A stretch of 43,902 bases of DNA from Granulicella sp. (GTDB lineage Bacteria; Acidobacteriota; Terriglobia; Terriglobales; Acidobacteriaceae): contig DAIDGQ010000033.1 in the NCBI GenBank assembly GCA_027452215.1, positions 1 to 43,902 on the forward strand. The letters run 5' to 3'. The notes beneath the pieces were generated by a model. The model worked only from the letters and a program-made list of their open reading frames with translations. It did not search any database and was not told the DNA's origin. A program made the translations under genes and the position numbers. This document shows positions 16,485 to 26,257 of this stretch, in pieces; positions within the stretch are counted from its first letter, which is position 1; the number at the start of each line of letters is the position of its first letter.

Positions 16485-17645
16485 ATGATGCAGAGTCCTG
16501 AACTGATTCACGCTCAAGCGCTCGTGATCGATGGCCACGCCGATACCTCGCAGCGGTTCGTTGATGAATGGTGGAACTTCAGCGATCCGCTAGGCGCCGG
16601 CATGCTGAATCTCGACACGGCGCGCAAGGGAAATCTGGCGGCAGAGTTTTTTGCAATCTGGGCGGAGCCGCAGGAGTGGCGAGGACGCTATGCACATCGC
16701 ACGCTGCAGTTAATCGATGGCGTCTATGAACAACTACGAGAACATCCCGCAACGATGCGACTAGGCCTAACTCCTGCAGATATTATTGAAGCGCATCGAG
16801 ATAGAGTTTTCTGCGGACTACTCGGCATCGAGGGTGGCCACTCAATCGAAGCGGACCTCGGCCTGCTGCGGATGTATCACCAGCTGGGAGTGCGATACAT
16901 GACGCTCACGTGGTCGAACACCAACGAGTGGGCGGACAGTTCAGGCGACCAGGAAGATACAAGCATCACGCACCACGGCGGCCTGACCGGGTTTGGACGC
17001 GAGGTAGTGCGCGAGATGAATCGCCTCGGGATGATGGTCGATGTCTCGCATGTCGCGGACACAACCTTCTGGGACGTGCTGAAGACCACGCATGCGCCAA
17101 TCATCGCCTCACATTCGAGTGCCAGAGCACTCACCGATGTGGCACGAAATCTGACCGATGAGCAGCTCCGAGCCGTCGCGACAAACGATGGCCTCGTAAT
17201 GGTAAATTTCTATCCGTCCTTTATCGATGACCGCTGGCGCGAAGGTTGGGCTGCAACGCGAGCGGAACGCGAACTGCTTTATGCAGCAGCATCAAAAGGA
17301 TTTCGCGAGCGAGGTGAATCCGTTCCCTACAACGTTGCGCTCACCATCGATCGCGAGTTCTATGCGCAGAAGCTGTGCGATACCTTGCCGCTTGCACCGT
17401 TCACTTCACTCATCGACCACATAGACCATGTAGCTCAAGTAGCGGGTATCGACCATGTTGGTCTCGGATCGGACTTCGATGGTTTTCCGATTCTGCCACA
17501 AGGGATGGAGAGTGCGGCCGATCTACCAAAGATCACTGCGGCTCTCGCCGAACGAGGCTATACCACCGAGCAACTCCACAAGCTGCTGGGCGGCAATCTA
17601 CTCCGAGTCTTTGGAGCAGTGCAAGAGGTCGCTGTAAAGAAGTAG
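16485..17645 (+). CDS. membrane-dipeptidase family (peptidase M19) protein
   Basis: This 386-aa zinc amidohydrolase hydrolyses dipeptides, possibly including D-containing ones. Metal ligands are visible: His18 and Asp20 in VIDGHADT, the bridging Glu in GLLGIEGGHS (about 112-121), His in MVDVSHVAD, His in IIASHSSAR, and the Asp of HVGLGSDFDG. There is no signal peptide, so it should be cytoplasmic, unlike the renal enzyme. Two ATG codons are adjacent at the start (16485, 16488). The stop is immediately adjacent to the stop of the converging ABM gene. Confidence 0.93.
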   Translation: MMQSPELIHAQALVIDGHADTSQRFVDEWWNFSDPLGAGMLNLDTARKGNLAAEFFAIWAEPQEWRGRYAHRTLQLIDGVYEQLREHPATMRLGLTPADIIEAHRDRVFCGLLGIEGGHSIEADLGLLRMYHQLGVRYMTLTWSNTNEWADSSGDQEDTSITHHGGLTGFGREVVREMNRLGMMVDVSHVADTTFWDVLKTTHAPIIASHSSARALTDVARNLTDEQLRAVATNDGLVMVNFYPSFIDDRWREGWAATRAERELLYAAASKGFRERGESVPYNVALTIDREFYAQKLCDTLPLAPFTSLIDHIDHVAQVAGIDHVGLGSDFDGFPILPQGMESAADLPKITAALAERGYTTEQLHKLLGGNLLRVFGAVQEVAVKK

Positions 17646-17939
17646 CTACTTACTCGCCAGGATCTCCATCGTTTCGATGTGAATTTCGTTCGAAAAAAGA
17701 GTGGACGCATTCGCCATGAGAGCTTTGGCAATCTCTCCGTTGAGGTGAGCGTCGCGGCCTGCTTCATCGTCGAAGGTGTCGAAGACCCCATAGACCCCGG
17801 CACTCAATTTAACGCCGTACCACGTGACAGTCTCCGGCTCGTCATGACTCATCGCGGCTCCCTGCTTGAGGAACGCCTCCACGTCTGCTTCCTTGCCCGG
17901 CTTCGCTTTCAACATGACCCAGATTGCTTGTTTTGCCAT
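17646..17939 (-). CDS. ABM-domain protein (putative quinol/antibiotic monooxygenase family)
   Basis: This 97-aa protein is a single ABM ferredoxin-like domain (IWVMLKAKPGKEADVEAFLKQ, later AHLNGEIAKALMANA), the dimeric fold of YgiN and related monooxygenases. Many such small members have no proven activity. It has a strong ribosome site, AAGGAG, 8 nt before the ATG. It is convergent and abutting with the dipeptidase gene, with no terminator between, and divergent from the GH130-like gene. Confidence 0.85.
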   Translation of the reverse strand: MAKQAIWVMLKAKPGKEADVEAFLKQGAAMSHDEPETVTWYGVKLSAGVYGVFDTFDDEAGRDAHLNGEIAKALMANASTLFSNEIHIETMEILASK

Positions 17940-18089
17940 CGAATTTTCTCCTTTGTACTCATCCCCGCAGTACGAATACGCGGTGGCGACAACAGTAGAT
18001 GTCCTTTACGATTTGAGAGAACAGCAACGGTTACTGTAGGCTCGAACCCACGACGATCGTCTATAGACAGACAACGACAGGATCCCCCG

Positions 18090-19229
18090 ATGCACCGAAA
18101 TCTCCGTTCCATCATGCTGGCTCTTGGTCTGCTCACCGCGAATGTCTCGATGCTCCTGGCCCAGGCCTGGGTCATCGGTCCCTTCACACGTCCGACGACG
18201 GGGCCAGTGATCGAGCCAAATAAGTTTTACTACTTTACGGATCCAGTCACAAATCTGCGCACCAACTGGGAGGAGTTGCATACCTTCAACCCGGCGGCCA
18301 CGATTGCCCCGGACGGGAAGATCGCCGTCGTCTTCCGCGCAGAAGATGCGTCCGGCAAGGATCAGATCGGCCAGCACGTTTCCCGGCTGGGACTTGCCAC
18401 CAGCACCGACGGCCTCCAGTTCACAACAAGCGGAGCGCCGGTTCTGTACATCGAAGACGATGAGCAGAAGGTCCACGAGTATCCAGGAGGAGTCGAAGAT
18501 CCGCGCATCGTCGTGTCTCCCGATGGCACGTATGTGATGACCTACACGCAGTGGGCGCGTGACGCTGGACAGTACACCATCGGGATCGCAACGTCGAAAG
18601 ACCTGGAAAAGTGGACCAAGTGGGGACCTGCATTTGGCAAGGCGGACAATGGGAAGTACGACACCCTGCTGTACAAGTCAGGCGGAATCCTAACCGAGTT
18701 GCACAACGGGCGAGTGCAGGCGGTGAAGCTCCACGGCAAGTACTGGATGTACTGGGGAGAGGTCCACGTGAGGCTCGCGACCTCAAGCGATCTCATCCAC
18801 TGGACACCTGTGCTCGATCCGCAGACGCATCTCCCACAAGTAGTCCTGTCCGCTCGCGCCGGGCATTTTGACAGCGCCTTTCCAGAGGTTGGCCCTCCGC
18901 CCCTGTTGACCAAGAAAGGCATCGTGCTGATCTACAACGGAAAGAATTCCACGGGTACCGGCGATGAGACGCTCGCAAGCGATCCGAAGATTGCGCCCGG
19001 CGCCTATTCGGTCGGAGAGGCTCTGTTCTCTGCGTCTGACCCCGCAAAGCTATTGGATCGAACTGCCAAGCCCATCTTGACCCCTGCCATGCCCTACGAG
19101 CGCAGCGGACAATACACCGCTGGTACGACCTTTGCTGAGGGCCTTGTGGCCTTCCAGGGCCAATGGCTGCTCTACTACGGAGCCGCGGATTCCGTAGTGG
19201 GAGTAGCCAGAGCTGAGCTTCCCCGGTGA
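18090..19229 (+). CDS. exported GH130-like glycoside phosphorylase/hydrolase
   Basis: Starting at ATG 18090 gives 379 aa with a signal peptide (MHRNLRSIMLALGLLTANVS); a longer frame upstream overlaps the neighbouring gene and is rejected. The body is a five-bladed propeller-type protein with GH130 marks: HEYPGGVEDPRIV (the Asp of DPR is the usual catalytic acid), ATSKDLEKWTKWGP, VLIYNGKN and WLLYYGAADSVVGVARA. GH130 enzymes act on beta-mannosides; secreted members include hydrolases as well as phosphorylases. The sugar substrate cannot be read from sequence. Confidence 0.85.
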   Translation: MHRNLRSIMLALGLLTANVSMLLAQAWVIGPFTRPTTGPVIEPNKFYYFTDPVTNLRTNWEELHTFNPAATIAPDGKIAVVFRAEDASGKDQIGQHVSRLGLATSTDGLQFTTSGAPVLYIEDDEQKVHEYPGGVEDPRIVVSPDGTYVMTYTQWARDAGQYTIGIATSKDLEKWTKWGPAFGKADNGKYDTLLYKSGGILTELHNGRVQAVKLHGKYWMYWGEVHVRLATSSDLIHWTPVLDPQTHLPQVVLSARAGHFDSAFPEVGPPPLLTKKGIVLIYNGKNSTGTGDETLASDPKIAPGAYSVGEALFSASDPAKLLDRTAKPILTPAMPYERSGQYTAGTTFAEGLVAFQGQWLLYYGAADSVVGVARAELPR

Positions 19230-19276
19230 GGCTCGGTATTGACGTCAGCGCGCGATGGAGTAGCCTTAAGATCAGC

Positions 19277-20035
19277 ATGAAGATATCGAATTTCGCTCTA
19301 AGTACTCTTGTTTGCACGCTCGCACTTTGTACTGCTGCAGCGCTGGCTCAATCAACGCCAACTCCTCCCTCAACCAGCGCACCGGCGGCCACGGACGCTC
19401 TGCCGGACGCACCGTCCACCCTCGCGCATGAGGTGCCCCCTCCCTCCCCGACCGGGCCCACCGTCCTCTTCGATACAACGATGGGAAGACTGACGTGCAA
19501 GCTGTTCGAGAAGGAGGCACCCATCACAGTGGCCAACTTTATCGGCCTCGCTACTGGCACGAAGACCTGGACTGATCCCGCGACTCTCGAGAAGAAGACA
19601 GGAGTTCCCTTCTACGATGGAACCACCTTTCACCGCGTGATTCCTGGATTCATGATCCAGGGTGGAGATCGCCTCGGAACCGGCCAGGGCGATGCCGGCT
19701 ACTACATCCAGGACGAGATTTCGCCCACCTTACGCTTCGATGTACCTGGGCGGCTTGCAATGGCCAACTCAGGCCCCGGAACGGATGGCAGTCAATTCTT
19801 CATCACCCAGGCAGCTACCCCTCAACTGGATGGAAGTTACACGATCTTTGGGCAGTGCGATCCACACACGGTCTTGATGGTTACAGGCATCACCCTGGTC
19901 GACAGAAACTCAGAAGACAAGCCGTTGACGCCCGTCGTGATAAATAAAGTTACGATTGTTCCAGAGGGACAACCCATCCCCCCGCTTCCCAGCGCGGCGT
20001 CAGCACCTGGAACCCAGCCAGGTCCACAGCATTAG
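19277..20035 (+). CDS. exported cyclophilin-type peptidyl-prolyl isomerase
   Basis: From ATG 19277 the protein is 252 aa with a signal peptide (LSTLVCTLALCTAAALAQ), then a Pro/Ala-rich linker and one bacterial cyclophilin domain: FHRVIPGFMIQGGD, AMANSGPGTDGSQFFIT and a late FGQCD. It would isomerise X-Pro bonds in the periplasm. Its domain is a close relative of the cytoplasmic cyclophilin 512 bp downstream, consistent with a tandem duplication in which one copy gained or lost the signal peptide. The C-terminal tail is Pro-rich. Confidence 0.92.
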   Translation: MKISNFALSTLVCTLALCTAAALAQSTPTPPSTSAPAATDALPDAPSTLAHEVPPPSPTGPTVLFDTTMGRLTCKLFEKEAPITVANFIGLATGTKTWTDPATLEKKTGVPFYDGTTFHRVIPGFMIQGGDRLGTGQGDAGYYIQDEISPTLRFDVPGRLAMANSGPGTDGSQFFITQAATPQLDGSYTIFGQCDPHTVLMVTGITLVDRNSEDKPLTPVVINKVTIVPEGQPIPPLPSAASAPGTQPGPQH

Positions 20036-20547
20036 CCCTCTTGGAACCCGCGGTAAACTGCGATCGATCCGTCGGCCGATCAGCATGCAGCGGACACCAC
20101 GCTGCATGCCTCGCATAGCGTTCGGAAGGCCAAGAACCGCAAGAGCCATGGGATGTATATTCCACTTTGAATCAATTAAATACCCCATCAAGAACTCGCA
20201 TAAAATGAACATGCCGTCATCGAATTGTCGGCTATCATTTAACTGAATTTCACATTCATACGAGTGAGGAACAAATCGCAGCCGAGAATCGGCACAACCC
20301 GGAGCAGAGTCTGGGCCCAGAGTCGTATGCCCTGCGCTGTATAGTTTCGGTGGCTTCAGGTTCAAGACGGAATGGAAGGATGAGCCGACCCCCGCAGCGT
20401 TTCACCTTCATTGTTTTGTTGCGCTTCTTTTTGCCGATGGATACACAGGCACATCCTATCGATGACACTTTCCGGAAACGGGAGTCCTATTCCGATGCCC
20501 CTGCGCATCTAAACACACGAGCTATTTGTAGCTTCTAAGGAGATTCA
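20036..20547. other. 512-bp gene-free spacer between cyclophilin genes
   Basis: No convincing gene was found here. Bases 20155-20260 are AT-rich compared with the rest. A 121-codon minus-strand frame (20000-20365) overlaps the end of the previous gene and has no family I recognise or good start site. The last 30 bp holds a strong ribosome site (AAGGAG) for the next gene and a short inverted repeat, AGCTA-TTTG-TAGCT. A promoter for the cytoplasmic cyclophilin should lie here, but I could not place it. Confidence 0.6.
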
Positions 20548-21054
20548 ATGCCCACCACCGCCACCTTCAAGACCAGTGAAGGGACTATTATTTGCAAATT
20601 GTTTGAGGCCGAAGCACCCGAGACCGTAGCCAACTTCATCGGCCTCGCCGAAGGCACCAAAGAATGGAATTCGCGCTCGAAGAAAGGCCCGAAGCTGTTT
20701 GATGGCACCATCTTTCACCGCGTCATCCCAGAGTTCATGATCCAGGGAGGAGATCCTGAAGGAACAGGGATGGGAGGCCCCGGCTACAAGTTCGCCGACG
20801 AGACCAAGGGTAGCCCGCACAACTTCAAGGAGCCCGGTAAGCTGGCGATGGCCAACTCCGGCCCGAATACCAACGGAAGCCAGTTTTTCATCACGGTCAC
20901 CGATACCAGCTGGTTGACCGGCAAGCACACGATCTTCGGTGAGGTGATCGAGGGCTATGACGTGGTCGAGAAGATCAGCCGCGTCCCCCGCGGAGCCATG
21001 GACCAGCCCAAGACGCCCGTCGTGCTGGAGAGCGTAACCATCAACCGCAGCTAA
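20548..21054 (+). CDS. cytoplasmic cyclophilin peptidyl-prolyl isomerase
   Basis: This 168-aa protein is one cyclophilin domain without a signal peptide: TVANFIGLAEGT, FHRVIPEFMIQGGDPEGTG, AMANSGPNTNGSQFFIT and HTIFGEVIEGYDVVEKIS. Active-site Arg is in FHRVIP. A strong ribosome site, AAGGAG, sits 5 nt before the ATG. It ends with a long bidirectional terminator and looks monocistronic. Confidence 0.95.
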   Translation: MPTTATFKTSEGTIICKLFEAEAPETVANFIGLAEGTKEWNSRSKKGPKLFDGTIFHRVIPEFMIQGGDPEGTGMGGPGYKFADETKGSPHNFKEPGKLAMANSGPNTNGSQFFITVTDTSWLTGKHTIFGEVIEGYDVVEKISRVPRGAMDQPKTPVVLESVTINRS

Positions 21055-21091
21055 CTTCGAGACACCTGTCCCTGCGGGAATCACAGCTACA

Positions 21092-21128
21092 CAGTAAAAG
21101 GCCCGTTCATCGAACGGGCCTTTTACTG
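21092..21128. terminator. bidirectional Rho-independent terminator, 17-bp perfect stem
   Basis: Bases 21092-21108 pair perfectly with 21112-21128 across a 3-nt loop (ATC). The stem contains AAAAGGCCCG and its complement, so each strand has a GC core followed by TTTT. It sits between the convergent cyclophilin and malate dehydrogenase genes and serves both. Confidence 0.95.
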
Positions 21129-21145
21129 TCTCTATCACTTCCGAA

Positions 21146-22375
<1,230 letters not shown>

Positions 22376-23806
22376 CTAGAACTGACCCCACAGGAGCTGG
22401 TTATACACATCATGGTGGAACTGCACTTCGCAGGGCTTGACGATCGTTCCCAGTAGCCGCGGGCAGCGGTCAGCCGAGGCCTGCTTCAGGTCCGCATAGC
22501 GCTCCTTCACATCGGTGCCGAGCATCTCATCAATCCATTCCGCACCGCGGAAGTTCTCCAGCGCGGTATAGATGTTGTCCGGCAGATAACGCTCAGCCTG
22601 GCGCAGGTTCTTGATCTTCGCGGTCTGCCCGGTGAGACCCGTCTTGAACACCGAGTACAGCACCATGTATGGGTTAGCATCCGGCCCCACAGAGCGGACT
22701 TCAACGCGCGCAGACTTTTCGTTGCCGATCGGAATACGAATCATCGACCCGCGATCCGTGGCCGAAGCCTTGATCTGGTTGGGTGCTTCGAAGTGAGGAT
22801 CGAGGCGGCGATAGGCATTCACGCTGGCATTGAGCAGCAGGCAGATATCATTGCCGTGCGTGAGAATCTTGTCGACAAAGCTCCATGCAAGCTTCGAGAT
22901 CTTTTCGTCCCCCTTGGGATCCCAGAAAAGATTCTTCCCGCCCTTGGTAATCGAAACATTGGTGTGCATGCCAGACCCGTTGACTCCGGTGACCGGCTTC
23001 GGAAGGAAGCTGGCGGTCATGCCCATCTGTGTTGCAACCTGGCGGCAGATCAGCTTGTACAGCTGGATCTGATCGGCCGCGGCAACGACATCGCCGTACG
23101 AGTAATTGATCTCGAACTGCGACGGAGCCACCTCAGGATGGTCCTTCTCATTCTCGAAGCCCATCGCGCGCTGCACCTCGGCCGTCGTGTCGATGAACTC
23201 CCGAAGAGGGTCGCCCGGAAGCGAGTGGTAGTACCCCCCCTGATTGACATACTCAAAGGTGCCCGTCTGGTGGTACGTACGCTCGGCGTCGATGCCGTCA
23301 AAGAGGAAACCCTCGATCTCGTTGGCCGCGTTCAGCGTATACCCGTTCTTCTCGAACTGCTGCTTGGCAAAGTCCTTCAGCACGCCGCGAAGATCGCCCG
23401 AATAGTGCTCGCCGTTCTTGTCGATGACCTCGCCGAACACGAGGACCTTGCCGGAACCGAACACGTCGGCTGGCGTCCAGTAGAACGCGCTCCAATCGAT
23501 GGCGAGCCGTAGGTCGCTCTCTCGCTGGGCGGTAAAGCCACGGATGGACGAGCCGTCGAACGTCAGATTGTCATAGCTCTTGACCAGAAACTTCTTGTCG
23601 TAGTCCAGCATGTGAAGGCGGCCTTCGAGGTCGGAGAAAAGCACAGTCACGGCCTTGATGCCCGGGGTGTCGGTCAGATATTTCAGGCGCTCTTCCTGAA
23701 GAACATCACCCGCAACACGATTCTTGCGCTGGTCCTTGGCTCGCAGGTTGAGCTCTTCCAGCTCCTCGTACGACAACTCCAGAAAACTACGAAATTCGGT
23801 CGACAT
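22376..23806 (-). CDS. glutamine synthetase, type I-related with extended N-terminus
   Basis: This 476-aa enzyme makes glutamine from glutamate, ammonia and ATP. Visible marks are the beta-grasp region with FDGSSIRGF, the metal/ATP segment EIEGFLF, HPEVAPSQFEINYS, NGSGMHTN and NASVNAYRRLDPHFEAP. The NLYDLP-type adenylylation loop of type I-beta enzymes is absent, so control by GlnE is not expected. The second His of the usual GMHxH is Asn. About 50 N-terminal residues precede the normal start. A good ribosome site (AAGGAG) is upstream. I am sure of the family; the exact subtype, and whether it is the main glutamine synthetase, are less certain. Confidence 0.92.
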   Translation of the reverse strand: MSTEFRSFLELSYEELEELNLRAKDQRKNRVAGDVLQEERLKYLTDTPGIKAVTVLFSDLEGRLHMLDYDKKFLVKSYDNLTFDGSSIRGFTAQRESDLRLAIDWSAFYWTPADVFGSGKVLVFGEVIDKNGEHYSGDLRGVLKDFAKQQFEKNGYTLNAANEIEGFLFDGIDAERTYHQTGTFEYVNQGGYYHSLPGDPLREFIDTTAEVQRAMGFENEKDHPEVAPSQFEINYSYGDVVAAADQIQLYKLICRQVATQMGMTASFLPKPVTGVNGSGMHTNVSITKGGKNLFWDPKGDEKISKLAWSFVDKILTHGNDICLLLNASVNAYRRLDPHFEAPNQIKASATDRGSMIRIPIGNEKSARVEVRSVGPDANPYMVLYSVFKTGLTGQTAKIKNLRQAERYLPDNIYTALENFRGAEWIDEMLGTDVKERYADLKQASADRCPRLLGTIVKPCEVQFHHDVYNQLLWGQF

Positions 23807-24017
23807 GGCACTCCTTCATGGGCAGTCAGCTGCCGTGGTTATATGTTGAGGCTTTGACAACGAAAAAGCTACTTCTGAGGCAATTTTCGGCTTGAGTTAA
23901 AGGTAGCAGAAGCCGCCATTAAAATTTCATAAAGACGCTGGCAGCCAGGCTGGACAAAAGGAATTCGCTGGCGGCGTCCCCACCGCTGATTCGCAGTTCA
24001 GAGCCCGAACGAACGAC

Positions 24018-24032
24018 GTGGGATAATTCCAC
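24018..24032 (+). promoter_or_regulatory. 15-nt imperfect palindrome upstream of arginine decarboxylase
   Basis: GTGGGATAATTCCAC is symmetric except for one G-T pair and contains GATAAT, a possible -10. It lies 67 bp before the start codon. No good -35 is seen. The rest of the 293-bp divergent gap to the glutamine synthetase gene shows an AT-rich stretch near 23890-23935 and a CTGGC-GCCAG inverted repeat near 23940. Confidence 0.3.
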
Positions 24033-24099
24033 TGGGAAAACGTAGCTCGCCAACCTTCACCCGGACTAGCCCGCATACCACGCCGGAGGCGCTTCTATC

Positions 24100-24663
24100 T
24101 TGGGAAAAAATATGGTTCCGACGCGCCTGTTTTTTACCAAGGGCGTGGGAAAACACAAGGAGCGCCTCACCTCCTTCGAGATGGCACTCCGCGACGCTGG
24201 CATCGCCGCCCAGAATTTGGTGCGGGTCTCCTCGATTTTCCCGCCAAACTGCAAAATGATCACCCGCAAGGAGGGTCTGACGTTCCTCCACCCCGGCGAG
24301 GTGGTGTTTGCCGTCGTAGCTGAGAACTCGACGCGCGAGGCCCACCGTCTGGTCGCTAGCTCGATCGGCGTAGCAATCCCGACCGACAAGAATATGTACG
24401 GCTACCTCTCCGAGCATCACAGCTTTGGCCAGACGGAAGACCAGGCTGGCGATTATGCCGAAGAACTCGCCGCAGAGATGCTCGCGACGACGCTCGCTGT
24501 AGATTTCGACCCTGACAAAAGCTGGGATGAGAAGAAGGAGATCTGCAGGATTGCGAACAAGATTGTGAGGACAGCGAACGTAACGCAATCCGCCGTCGGC
24601 GCCAAGAATGGGAATTGGACGACCACCATCGCAGCGGCGATTTTGCTCTTCGATGATCAGTAG
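24100..24663 (+). CDS. pyruvoyl-dependent arginine decarboxylase
   Basis: This 187-aa proenzyme decarboxylates arginine to agmatine. The self-cleavage site is VSSIFPP: cleavage before one of Ser44/Ser45 would yield the beta chain and the pyruvoyl-bearing alpha chain. Other family marks are [46 protein letters not shown] and the C-terminal [14 protein letters not shown]. The start is TTG at 24100, supported by GGAGG ten bases upstream; the ATG at 24112 is 22 nt from that site. Genes for the next two steps to putrescine follow, which gives strong context for the function. Confidence 0.92.
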   Translation: MGKNMVPTRLFFTKGVGKHKERLTSFEMALRDAGIAAQNLVRVSSIFPPNCKMITRKEGLTFLHPGEVVFAVVAENSTREAHRLVASSIGVAIPTDKNMYGYLSEHHSFGQTEDQAGDYAEELAAEMLATTLAVDFDPDKSWDEKKEICRIANKIVRTANVTQSAVGAKNGNWTTTIAAAILLFDDQ

Positions 24664-24692
24664 ATCGCAGCTAAAATACAGAAAGGGATGAC

Positions 24693-24718
24693 ATGGCGCT
24701 GGCTCACTCCAGCGCCAT
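24693..24718 (+). terminator. 10-bp hairpin between decarboxylase and amidase genes
   Basis: ATGGCGCTGG pairs perfectly with CCAGCGCCAT across a 6-nt loop, followed by TTTGCTTGG. The T-run is short, so it is more likely a partial terminator or mRNA-processing hairpin inside the operon than a full stop. Confidence 0.55.
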
Positions 24719-24760
24719 TTGCTTGGGCAGAACTACCAGCCCCTCAGGATCGAGGAATTT

Positions 24761-25696
24761 ATGGCTACAACGCGTGTTGCACTCATTCAGATGTCTTGTG
24801 ACGCTTCCACCGAGACGAATTTATCCAGGGCCGTCGCACGAGTGCGCGAGGCCGCCGACGGCGGAGCGAAGTTGATCTGCCTCCCAGAGCTGTTTCGAGC
24901 GCAGTACTTCTGCCAGCGCGAAGACCACGCCCTGTTTGCCACGGCGGAGTCCATTCCAGGCCCGTCGACAGCCGCGCTGAGCGCAGTAGTTCGCGAGCAC
25001 AAACTCGTCTTGATAGCGAGTCTGTTTGAACGCCGCGCACCCGGTCTCTATCACAACACCGCGGCCATTCTGGACCATGCCTCAACGGCGACCGACAACA
25101 TCGCGGCGATCTATCGCAAGATGCATATCCCAGACGACCCCCTCTATTACGAGAAGTTTTATTTCACCCCCGGAGACCTCGGGTTCCTCTCGCAGAAGAC
25201 CTCCGCCGGCCCGATCGGCACCCTCGTATGTTGGGATCAGTGGTACCCCGAGGGCGCCCGGGTGACGGCGCTGAAGGGCGCCGAGACGCTCTTCTTCCCT
25301 ACCGCGATCGGCTGGCATCCAAGCGAAAAAGCGGAATTTGGCGAACGGCAGTATGACGCATGGCAGACCATCCAGCGTGCCCACGCAATTGCCAACGGCG
25401 TGTTCGTCTGCGCGGTGAATCGCGTAGGCCACGAGCATGGCGATGTCGACCACAACGGCGTGATGCTCGAAGGCCCGGGCGATCACACGCCTGCGAGCGG
25501 ATTGGAATTCTGGGGAGGAAGCTTTATCGCCGATCCATTCGGAAGAATTCTGGCAAAGGCCTCGCACGACAAGGAAGAGATCCTGTACGCAGACCTCGAT
25601 TCCAACGAAGTAGAAGTGACGCGACAGCATTGGCCGTTCCTGCGGGATCGCAGAATCGATGCCTACGGAGGAATCACAAGCCGGTTCTTGGACTAA
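24761..25696 (+). CDS. aguB: N-carbamoylputrescine amidase
   Basis: This 311-aa nitrilase-superfamily enzyme hydrolyses N-carbamoylputrescine to putrescine, CO2 and ammonia. The catalytic triad is Glu43 (CLPEL), Lys120 (YRKMHIPDD) and Cys157 (LVCWDQWYPEG). FPTAIGWHPSEK and the AWQTIQRAHAIANGVFV segment are typical of this subfamily rather than of general nitrilases. The ATG at 24761 follows GAGG at a 5-nt spacing; an upstream start adds residues not expected in the family. Confidence 0.93.
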   Translation: MATTRVALIQMSCDASTETNLSRAVARVREAADGGAKLICLPELFRAQYFCQREDHALFATAESIPGPSTAALSAVVREHKLVLIASLFERRAPGLYHNTAAILDHASTATDNIAAIYRKMHIPDDPLYYEKFYFTPGDLGFLSQKTSAGPIGTLVCWDQWYPEGARVTALKGAETLFFPTAIGWHPSEKAEFGERQYDAWQTIQRAHAIANGVFVCAVNRVGHEHGDVDHNGVMLEGPGDHTPASGLEFWGGSFIADPFGRILAKASHDKEEILYADLDSNEVEVTRQHWPFLRDRRIDAYGGITSRFLD

Positions 25697-25734
25697 ACTT
25701 CCACCATTTCCTCGTCGAGAAAGTCAGATCGAAT

Positions 25735-26247
25735 ATGCTCTCATCTTTTCAAGTGCTCGCAATCTTTGCCCTCATCGTTTCGCCGCAGACCGTGGACCCC
25801 ACACTGCCGCCGGCAAACGCTCATGTGAAGACCACCGCTGTCGGTCTGGGCGTGCAGGTGTATCGATGCACGGCCCCAGCCGATGCGCCCGCGAACTTCA
25901 CCTGGACCTATCTGGCTCCGGAGGCGACGCTCTTCGATCCCACCACGCATCAGCCCGTCGGCACCCACAGCGCCGGTCCTACATGGACTTGGAATGATGG
26001 CAGCGCGATCGAGGGCAAGATCCTGCAAACTCACCCGTCGGATGTCGCTGGAAGCGTGCCCTGGCTGCTGCTGGAGACACACGCGACCGGCGCGGCCACT
26101 GGTGAACTCGCTGGAGTCACGCTGGTGCGGCGGTCGGATACGCAGGCCGGAGCGGCTCCGTCAACCGGCTGCGATGCAGCGCATCAGGACAACATGCTGC
26201 GAGTCCCTTACCAGGCGACCTACACTTTCTACACCACGAGCGAATGA
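25735..26247 (+). CDS. DUF3455 exported protein
   Basis: Starting at ATG 25735 the protein is 170 aa with a short signal-like N-terminus (MLSSFQVLAIFALIVSPQTV). DUF3455 marks: GVQVYRCT, FTWTYLAPEATLFDPTTHQPVG, HSAGPTWTWNDGS, PWLLLETHATG and APSTGCDAAHQ with VPYQATYTFY at the end. The family function is unknown. It lies between aguB and aguA, 38 bp after one and 10 bp before the other on the same strand, so it is probably cotranscribed with putrescine genes. There is no known link between DUF3455 and polyamines. Confidence 0.88.
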   Translation: MLSSFQVLAIFALIVSPQTVDPTLPPANAHVKTTAVGLGVQVYRCTAPADAPANFTWTYLAPEATLFDPTTHQPVGTHSAGPTWTWNDGSAIEGKILQTHPSDVAGSVPWLLLETHATGAATGELAGVTLVRRSDTQAGAAPSTGCDAAHQDNMLRVPYQATYTFYTTSE

Positions 26248-26257
26248 CTGGAACACA

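Noticed and set aside
18030..18075. tRNA-like sequence GGCTCGAACCC and two tandem 10-nt palindromes upstream of the GH130-like gene
   Set aside because: No cloverleaf with acceptor and anticodon arms could be drawn around it.
20000..20365. Minus-strand frame of 121 codons in the cyclophilin spacer
   Set aside because: It overlaps the end of a certain gene, lacks a ribosome site, and matches no family I know.
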